The position numbers and the translations under genes are program-made. A stretch of 21,974 nt of DNA, taken from IMG/VR virus record IMGVR_UViG_3300027759_004121, positions 1 through 21,974 of that record; one strand, given 5' to 3'. Source of the stretch: a virus. Under the pieces are notes generated by a model, which was not told where the DNA came from, did no database searches, and saw only the letters and a program-made list of their open reading frames with translations. Of this stretch, positions 17,592 to 21,974 are shown one piece after another (within the stretch, counting starts at the first letter, position 1; each line of letters begins with the position of its first letter).

Positions 17592-17599
17592 TATAAAAA
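17592..17599 (+). promoter_or_regulatory. Possible late-promoter-like octamer
   Basis: TATAAAAA matches seven of eight bases of TATAAATA, in the gap before the 71-residue gene and glycosyltransferase cassette, 16 bases before the ATG. The neighbouring AAAATATTTT palindrome shows how AT-rich the site is. Confidence 0.2.
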
Positions 17600-17615
17600 T
17601 AGAAAAGGACTATCA

Positions 17616-17831
17616 ATGACAAACAATACAGAACCTGCCTTAAAAGATATGTATAAAGATACCTCTTGTTACACATACGAGGTAGTTATGCTTGTTCAAA
17701 TACTAGCTCCTAGCAAAGACATTGCTGATATGAAACTAGATCAAGATGGCGGATATATAAGTAAAAGAGATGTAGAATTTAAACACTCAACTCTCCTATA
17801 CAAAGATGGGATAGACGAGGAAATAAAATGA
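17616..17831 (+). CDS. 71-residue conserved-looking protein of unknown function
   Basis: The start at 17616 is chosen because AAAGGA at 17604-17609 lies six bases upstream; an open frame extends further left but overlaps the previous gene and has no such site. The protein has YTYEVVMLVQILA followed by KLDQDGGYISKRDVEF, predicting beta strand, helix, strand. It has one Cys and no membrane segment. The TGA stop overlaps the glycosyltransferase ATG (ATGA), so the two are probably translationally coupled. I do not recognise the family. A link to glycan transfer or fibre assembly rests on position alone. Confidence 0.7.
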   Translation: MTNNTEPALKDMYKDTSCYTYEVVMLVQILAPSKDIADMKLDQDGGYISKRDVEFKHSTLLYKDGIDEEIK

Positions 17832-18889
17832 AAGTAGCCGTCTACACGATAGCCCTTAATGAAGAGAAGTTTGTTGAAACTTGGTACAACTCTGTAAAAG
17901 ATGAGGCAGATTATCTGCTCATAGCAGATACAGGATCAACAGATAAAACTATTGAGAAGGCTCTTGCTTTAGGAATCAATGTTGTATCTATATGTGTAAA
18001 GCCTTGGCGTTTTGATCAAGCAAGAAATGTTTCTTTAGGGCTACTTCCATCTGATATTGACTACTGCATTCCTTTAGACATGGACGAGATTATGTTACCG
18101 GGATGGAAAGCAGAGCTTGAAAAAGCATTTGAAGCTAAAGCTACTCGCCCTAGATATAACTATACTTGGAACTGGAATGAAGATGGAACTCCTGGCCTAA
18201 CCTTTGGTGGAGATAAGATTCATGCTCGCCACGGATATCGTTGGAAACATCCAGTACACGAAGTTCTAGTTCCTGACCGAATGCAAGAGGTTCAGTATTG
18301 GACTCAGGCAACTATGGAGCATCACGCAGATAATACGAAGTCACGAGGGCAGTATTTAGATCTGCTAAAAATCTCTGTAGAAGAAGATCCATATGATGAT
18401 AGAAATGCTTTCTATTATGCAAGAGAGCTATATTTTTATAACAGACTTGATGAAGCAAAAGAAGAATTTAAACGTCACCTACAGCTACATACAGCAAGAT
18501 GGGCACCAGAGCGTTCAGCATCAATGCGTTTTATTGGAAAGATATCCAAAGAAGATGCAGAGCTGTGGTTTACCATGGCAATAAAGGAAGCTCCAGAACG
18601 TAGAGAAGCATATGTCGATCTCGCTCAACACTACTACTCTATTGCCAATTGGGAAGAGTGTTATGAAATAGCAATGAAAGCTTTGGCAATCACTGTTAAG
18701 CCTATGGAGTATCTCTGTGAAGCAGAGGCTTGGGGCCATACACCGCACGATATGGCAGCAATTGCTGCTTACAACTTAGGAAGATATCAAGATGCAGTTG
18801 TTCATGCAAGAGCTGCTTTTGAGATTGCTACTCCAGAGCACAAGGAAAGACTTGCTAATAACTTAGCGTTCTGCGAGCAGAAAGCATGA
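17828..18889 (+). CDS. Family 2 glycosyltransferase with helical-repeat C-terminus
   Basis: This is a 353-residue cytoplasmic enzyme. Residues 1 to about 200 form a GT-A fold: VYTIALNEEKFV at the N-terminus, D34-TGSTD39 for the nucleotide sugar, FDQARNVSL (62-70), and the metal-binding D84-M-D86-E87. HARHGYRWKHPVHEVL follows, as in other GT2 proteins with a TPR-like tail. The C-terminal third has helical-repeat features (AYVDLAQHYYSIANWEECYEIAMKAL as one unit, LGRYQDAVVHARAAFEIA as another). The donor and acceptor cannot be read from sequence. It overlaps both neighbours by ATGA, and GAGG at 17817-17820 supports the start. Likely acceptors are a virion protein, such as the Thr-rich collagen fibres, or a host glycan. 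Confidence 0.87.
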   Translation: MKVAVYTIALNEEKFVETWYNSVKDEADYLLIADTGSTDKTIEKALALGINVVSICVKPWRFDQARNVSLGLLPSDIDYCIPLDMDEIMLPGWKAELEKAFEAKATRPRYNYTWNWNEDGTPGLTFGGDKIHARHGYRWKHPVHEVLVPDRMQEVQYWTQATMEHHADNTKSRGQYLDLLKISVEEDPYDDRNAFYYARELYFYNRLDEAKEEFKRHLQLHTARWAPERSASMRFIGKISKEDAELWFTMAIKEAPERREAYVDLAQHYYSIANWEECYEIAMKALAITVKPMEYLCEAEAWGHTPHDMAAIAAYNLGRYQDAVVHARAAFEIATPEHKERLANNLAFCEQKA

Positions 18890-19461
18890 CATATCCTAAT
18901 TGGTTTATTGAGGGCGGAGCTATCCATAACTTCTCTAAATTCTTACCTGCGTATAAAGATGTAAAGGTAGATTTTCTCCAGCTAGGAGCCTACACAGGGG
19001 ATGCTTCTGCATGGCTTTTTGATAATGTTCTCACCCACCCAGAATCAACTTTAACAGATGTAGATACTTGGGAAGGCTCTGAAGAAGAAGAGCACATGGA
19101 TATGGATTGGAAAAGTGTAGAAGAAACCTACGATCAAAAACTACGACCTTTCCTTGACTCAGGTCAGCTAATAAAAAAGAAAATGACAACTAAAGAATTC
19201 TTTAAGTCAAATAATAAAAAATATGAGTTTGTCTATGTAGATGCAGATCATCATGCAATCTGGGCCCTTAGAGATGGATTAGACGGGTACTCCTGCCTTA
19301 ACAATGGAGGAATACTTGCCTTTGATGATTATATGTGGGGAGCTTCTTTACCTAAAATGGATCAGCCTAAAACAGGGGTTGATGCATTTTTGATTCCTTA
19401 TGCAAATAAAGTTAATGTTCTAGAGCAGGGTTTGCAAGTTTGGACGAGGAAGATTTTTTAG
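18886..19461 (+). CDS. Class I SAM-dependent methyltransferase (Methyltransf_24-like)
   Basis: This is a 191-residue protein. F30-LQLGAYTGDAS41 is the glycine-containing SAM-binding loop. FVYVDADHHA (115-124) and GGILAFDDYMWG fit the Methyltransf_24-type Rossmann fold, where the acidic and His residues often bind metal. Related enzymes act on sugars or small hydroxylated compounds. Coupled to the glycosyltransferase by an ATGA overlap, it may O-methylate the transferred sugar; that is inference. Its last 50 bases overlap the 3' end of the minus-strand WhiB-like gene. The frame ends cleanly at TAG after VWTRKIF, so no truncation is evident. Confidence 0.83.
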   Translation: MTYPNWFIEGGAIHNFSKFLPAYKDVKVDFLQLGAYTGDASAWLFDNVLTHPESTLTDVDTWEGSEEEEHMDMDWKSVEETYDQKLRPFLDSGQLIKKKMTTKEFFKSNNKKYEFVYVDADHHAIWALRDGLDGYSCLNNGGILAFDDYMWGASLPKMDQPKTGVDAFLIPYANKVNVLEQGLQVWTRKIF

Positions 19462-19936
19462 ATTTAGTTTTCTTAGTAGTTTTTTCTACACGATCTGCTT
19501 TGTAAGCTTCAACTGCATTTGCACTGGTTCTACTTCTCCAAGCAAAACCACACTCTGTACATGTAACAACTTTTGCTGTTGTCCATCGTCCTCCATTAGG
19601 AAGTTGCTCAATAGAAGTTTCTAGTTTTGAAGGTCTAGCTGTGCAGTATGGACAATTAGGAAATCTACGACGTCTTGTCTCTTCACCGTTGTAGGACACT
19701 GACAGAGCTCTGCGAATATCAACTTCATCTCTACCGCCCCAGATACCCCAGATTTGACGATGCTCTAGAGCCCACTGAAGACATTCTGAGCGCACAGGAC
19801 AGGTAAAGCACATGTTCTTAGCCGCATATTTTTCTTTAAAGTCTTTAGAGAAAAACCAGTCTAAAGCGTACCTATTAGAAGGCTTGGCACAAGTAGCCTC
19901 TGATTGCCAATTAAGATTCTCTGCTGGTTTCCACAC
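19412..19936 (-). CDS. WhiB-like iron-sulphur protein fused to a zinc ribbon
   Basis: This is a 174-residue regulator. The WhiB signature is complete: Cys16, Cys43, Cys46 and Cys52 (C-x2-C-x5-C), then G64-IWGG68 and the basic helix start. WhiB proteins bind a 4Fe-4S cluster and usually contact sigma factor and DNA. A second cysteine set, Cys95-x2-Cys98 and Cys126-x2-Cys129, looks like a zinc ribbon, followed by a Lys/Ser-rich tail (about 150-167). Most WhiB proteins stop near 80-130 residues, so this extension is unusual. The start is GTG; no Shine-Dalgarno is visible, and losing residues before Cys16 would break the cluster site. It probably regulates phage or host transcription. Confidence 0.85.
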   Translation of the reverse strand: MWKPAENLNWQSEATCAKPSNRYALDWFFSKDFKEKYAAKNMCFTCPVRSECLQWALEHRQIWGIWGGRDEVDIRRALSVSYNGEETRRRRFPNCPYCTARPSKLETSIEQLPNGGRWTTAKVVTCTECGFAWRSRTSANAVEAYKADRVEKTTKKTKSKKSSSSKLANPALEH

Positions 19937-19949
19937 ATAACTATAGTAG

Positions 19950-19955
19950 ACTATA
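19950..19955 (-). promoter_or_regulatory. Possible -10 element for the WhiB/zinc-ribbon gene
   Basis: TATAGT on the minus strand lies 13 bases before the GTG. With usual spacing this would give a very short leader without a Shine-Dalgarno, a known actinobacterial style. The only -35 candidate (GTGTCA) is about 20 bases away, too far for a good match. Confidence 0.22.
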
Positions 19956-19993
19956 AATTATAAAAATATCGGTTATGACACGATTATCTTAAA

Positions 19994-20329
19994 TTATATT
20001 TCTATCCAAGTTGCAGGAAAGATAGAATCAACTAAATCTCCATACTCTGTCTCACCTAACTCATTGCAGACTACATAATCTTCTTCATCTTCTATTATTC
20101 CAGTCCACCCATAATTTGGAGAGCACTTGTCAATTAAATTAAATCCATCTCCAAGAGAAATCGCTACTCCATCTCTTTGTAAAGCGGAAGCTAAAGCTCT
20201 TCTTACCAAGTCATTCTCTAGATCAATATGTTCAAAGGTGTAATAAATAACCGAGCAGTCTACCTGTGGATCGTATCCAGATCCTTCCCACTCTTCCCAA
20301 AGAAAGTCACCCGGTCTATCGCTTCTCAT
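19994..20329 (-). CDS. Acidic protein of unknown function
   Basis: This 111-residue protein is strongly acidic (WEEWEGSGYD, IIEDEEDYVV, ELGETEYGDL). It has three scattered Cys without a zinc-binding spacing and a probable helix at ENDLVRRALASALQRDG. It starts at an ATG preceded on the minus strand by AAGGTAGGA. It lies nine bases after the stop of the upstream four-cysteine gene, so they probably share a transcript. I do not recognise the family. Acidic early phage proteins sometimes bind host proteins or mimic DNA, but no evidence here favours that. Confidence 0.68.
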   Translation of the reverse strand: MRSDRPGDFLWEEWEGSGYDPQVDCSVIYYTFEHIDLENDLVRRALASALQRDGVAISLGDGFNLIDKCSPNYGWTGIIEDEEDYVVCNELGETEYGDLVDSIFPATWIEI

Positions 20330-20338
20330 ATTCCTACC

Positions 20339-20632
20339 TTATATTTGATCATCTTCAGGGTTAATATTAAGCTCAAAATCTGGACTCTGCTGATCCAAAA
20401 AATACATTTCGCTAGTAAGTTTCATTTCAAATATTCCAGCTATGGTCACTGACCCGCACATAGCGCATACCTCAACAGATCCATTATTTACTTTATTAGG
20501 AACATCTACGCCTTTTAGACGCATAATTATTCGCCCTGTGGTGTCCATACTCTCTGGCTCCCACTTTGCATGATTGTCCATCCAACATACTTCACAAATA
20601 GGTACAGGACTGATTACTGGTTCTGCAGCCAT
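20339..20632 (-). CDS. Small four-cysteine, probably zinc-binding protein
   Basis: This is a 97-residue protein. Cys13-x2-Cys16 (ICEVCW) and Cys56-x2-Cys59 (VCAMCG) form a plausible zinc ribbon or knuckle with a 39-residue loop. The C-terminal part is acidic (SPDFELNINPEDDQI). No helix-turn-helix is seen. The Shine-Dalgarno is weak (GTTGGA). It lies between two WhiB-like genes on one strand, fitting a regulatory or early gene block. The function is unknown; nucleic-acid or protein binding is possible. Confidence 0.72.
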   Translation of the reverse strand: MAAEPVISPVPICEVCWMDNHAKWEPESMDTTGRIIMRLKGVDVPNKVNNGSVEVCAMCGSVTIAGIFEMKLTSEMYFLDQQSPDFELNINPEDDQI

Positions 20633-20664
20633 AAGTCCAACTTTCAGTAGGTTAAGGTAATAGT

Positions 20665-20961
20665 CTACCCGTATAAAGCATGAGGGACATCTTCTTTAAG
20701 TATTATATTTAACTTACCTCGTATTTGTTTTCTTTCCTCTGGAGAGTACCCTCCCCAAAAACCGTGCTTTTCATTTTGCACAGCCCAGTCTCCACACTCT
20801 TTTAGATGTGCACAAGAAGAACATATCTTTTTAGCTTCAACATAAGCATTAAGTCTTTGACCAACAACTACTTCATCTTTATCCTCGATATAAAACAACT
20901 CTGCGCCTATTTCGGCGCAGAGCGGTTCTTCATATTTCCAAGGCGGCACAAGGTCCGTCAT
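20665..20961 (-). CDS. WhiB-like transcriptional regulator
   Basis: This 98-residue protein has Cys15, Cys47, Cys50 and Cys56 (the last three as ICSSCAHLKEC), then HGFWGGYSPEERKQIR, the standard WhiB turn and basic segment. The gap between the first two cysteines (31 residues) is longer than is typical for the family, as in the other WhiB-like protein here. The ATG at 20961 is chosen over an in-frame TTG four codons upstream, because GGAGG sits five bases before that ATG. Phage WhiB proteins can repress host WhiB genes; a role in controlling host or phage transcription is inferred. The next gene upstream ends 21 bases away. Confidence 0.88.
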   Translation of the reverse strand: MTDLVPPWKYEEPLCAEIGAELFYIEDKDEVVVGQRLNAYVEAKKICSSCAHLKECGDWAVQNEKHGFWGGYSPEERKQIRGKLNIILKEDVPHALYG

Positions 20962-20966
20962 CTTCC

Positions 20967-20971
20967 CCTCC
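20967..20971 (-). promoter_or_regulatory. Shine-Dalgarno deciding the WhiB-like start
   Basis: GGAGG on the minus strand lies five bases before the ATG at 20961 and overlaps the in-frame TTG at 20973, making that TTG an unlikely start. Confidence 0.75.
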
Positions 20972-20982
20972 AAGAAACTAGT

Positions 20983-21327
20983 TTATTTTTCTGACGCTAT
21001 CTTTCCTACTTCATAACCGCACCCAGCGTATCCAGCAATATCAATCCATGTGTCAGGTTGGAACCCAGAACCATGAGCAAAACGTGCCATTTTAAGACCG
21101 ACCATCATCATTGCTACTTGCTCATTGGTTATTTCTACACCAAGAATAACGGACCAAATCTTTGCAGTTCTTGTAAAGTTTTCTTCTGGTCCGCCATAAT
21201 TAGCGTTTCTATCTTGCGTAGTGATTCGAGCAGCCTCACGCAAGGCTTCTACACGATGTGGAGTATCAGAAGTCTGTTTAGCATAATCATTAATAGGGGG
21301 AACATTATTATTTGCTTGTTCAGACAT
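20983..21327 (-). CDS. DUF6378-like phage protein
   Basis: This 114-residue protein matches my memory of the DUF6378 family found in many phages: REAARITTQDRNANYGGPEENF, then TAKIW, VAMMMVGLKMARF and a C-terminal DTWIDIAGYAGCGYEV. It is mostly helical. The NYGGP segment and the MMxxLKxAR helix are the conserved parts. Its biochemical role is not established to my knowledge. GAGG lies seven bases before the ATG, and the gene overlaps the upstream 70-residue gene by eight bases. Confidence 0.82.
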   Translation of the reverse strand: MSEQANNNVPPINDYAKQTSDTPHRVEALREAARITTQDRNANYGGPEENFTRTAKIWSVILGVEITNEQVAMMMVGLKMARFAHGSGFQPDTWIDIAGYAGCGYEVGKIASEK

Positions 21328-21532
21328 TCTTCAACCTCGCAGTCACTAGAGCAGTATATGAATAAGTACTAGGTATTTTTAAGCTAGGCTCTATCTCTAG
21401 CTCATAAGAAACATACTTACCAAGTTCTTCTTGTTCAATGTCAATAAATCCAGATAATTCTTTTTTAGCTTTATCTTGAATATTTTGATAGTCACTACCA
21501 TCAACTCTAAACTTAAAAGTAGCGGAGTTCAC
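21320..21532 (-). CDS. 70-residue protein of unknown function
   Basis: The GTG start overlaps the TAG stop of the upstream gene by one base (TAGTG), favouring translational coupling over an independent site; no strong Shine-Dalgarno is seen. The pattern is strand, helix, strand: ATFKFRVDGSDY, then a Lys-rich helix, then YELEIEPS and YTALVTARLKN. I recall similar small unnamed proteins in actinobacteriophages but cannot name a family. A ferredoxin-like half fold is possible. Confidence 0.68.
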   Translation of the reverse strand: MNSATFKFRVDGSDYQNIQDKAKKELSGFIDIEQEELGKYVSYELEIEPSLKIPSTYSYTALVTARLKNV

Positions 21533-21972
21533 TATGGAACTCGTTTCTCTAGCTGTTGTGGCGTGTAGTGGAATCCGTCTAAGACAGGTTCTTTTCCGTC
21601 CGTTGTTTTAACAATAATGTCACCGTATCTAATACTTACTACTTTGCCACGGCGTCCATTATGCAATTTACCCATATCGCCATCAAATGCGTTCCATTTA
21701 ACTCTGACTTCATCGGCAACAACGATCTGACCAGATTGTGCTGGCACCCATCTTTCATTTTTAGTGTCTACAATAATTGCATGACCTAGCGCCAATTTAC
21801 CAAATAGTTCAATAATTTGACTTAGGTTTGCTTCGTTCTTTTGTGGGTCTGGATCTGTATTCTTTAGTTCTTCCCACTTTTCTAGTAGGGCAATAACATG
21901 ATCACCAACAACTCTTTTAGTTTTGTTGTTGGTCAACTGTTCTTTGACCCACGGCATATCTACTTTGGCCAT
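21532..21972 (-). CDS. SH3/KOW-like domain protein of unknown role
   Basis: This is a 146-residue protein starting at an ATG two bases from the window's right edge, so its ribosome binding site cannot be seen and a longer form is possible. The N-terminal half is helical (WVKEQL, DHVIALLEKWEEL). The C-terminal half contains NGRRGKVVSIRYGDIIVKTTDG, a KOW/SH3-like barrel pattern, ending in HYTPQQLEKRVP. I recall similar unnamed proteins in actinobacteriophages. It may bind nucleic acid, but no catalytic motif is visible. It is the first visible gene of the minus-strand block. Confidence 0.72.
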   Translation of the reverse strand: MAKVDMPWVKEQLTNNKTKRVVGDHVIALLEKWEELKNTDPDPQKNEANLSQIIELFGKLALGHAIIVDTKNERWVPAQSGQIVVADEVRVKWNAFDGDMGKLHNGRRGKVVSIRYGDIIVKTTDGKEPVLDGFHYTPQQLEKRVP

Positions 21973-21974
21973 CT

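Noticed and set aside
17583-17592. AAAATATTTT palindrome as a terminator
   Set aside because: It is a short AT-only palindrome with no stable stem or loop.
17514-17615. Upstream extension of the 71-residue gene
   Set aside because: It would overlap the jelly-roll gene in another frame and bypass a good AAAGGA site in front of 17616.
20962-20973. TTG start adding four residues to the WhiB-like protein
   Set aside because: The TTG overlaps the GGAGG site that serves the downstream ATG at 20961.
1-21974. tRNA, rRNA, integrase, insertion sequence or attachment site
   Set aside because: Nothing resembling these was seen in reading both strands; a covariance-model tRNA search was not possible here.

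Overview
The window looks like part of the genome of an uncultured tailed phage of an aquatic actinobacterium. It is AT-rich and densely packed, with no gap above about 90 bases. The left 17.6 kb encodes virion adhesion proteins. Two genes near the right end encode WhiB-like proteins, a family essentially confined to actinobacteria and their phages. The two giant virion proteins carry sequence signatures I recall from marine and freshwater phages (LIDTDFEYG and YFRYQSGKG). The combination suggests a phage of low-GC freshwater or marine actinobacteria. The host assignment is an inference; no host gene, integrase or att site is visible.

Region 1 (21-17584, plus strand) is a host-recognition or tail-fibre locus. 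Five collagen-like fibre genes (21-719, 737-2614, 3777-4427, 14357-15646, 15659-16936) mix a small set of shared N-terminal, internal and C-terminal modules around Gly-Pro-Thr repeats. Between and around them are a predicted seven-bladed beta-propeller (2616-3533), two very large glycine-rich virion proteins (1142 and 2130 residues), a jelly-roll carbohydrate-binding-like protein (16949-17584) and small proteins of unknown role. One collagen fibre ends in a cupredoxin-like domain with intact candidate type-1 copper ligands. Most genes have a Shine-Dalgarno sequence overlapping or just after the preceding stop codon, so the locus is probably co-translated from long late transcripts.

Region 2 (17616-19461, plus strand) holds three genes joined by 4-base ATGA overlaps: a 71-residue unknown, a family-2 glycosyltransferase with a helical-repeat tail, and a class I methyltransferase. 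Their position right after Thr-rich collagen fibres suggests, without proving, that they decorate the virion or a related glycan.

Region 3 (19412-21972, minus strand) is a convergent block of small genes, probably early or regulatory. In transcription order they are: an SH3/KOW-like protein, a 70-residue unknown, a DUF6378-like protein, a WhiB-like protein, a four-cysteine zinc-binding candidate, an acidic unknown, and a second WhiB-like protein fused to a zinc ribbon. The last of these overlaps the methyltransferase gene tail-to-tail by 50 bases. The block runs off the right edge, and the first gene begins two bases inside it.
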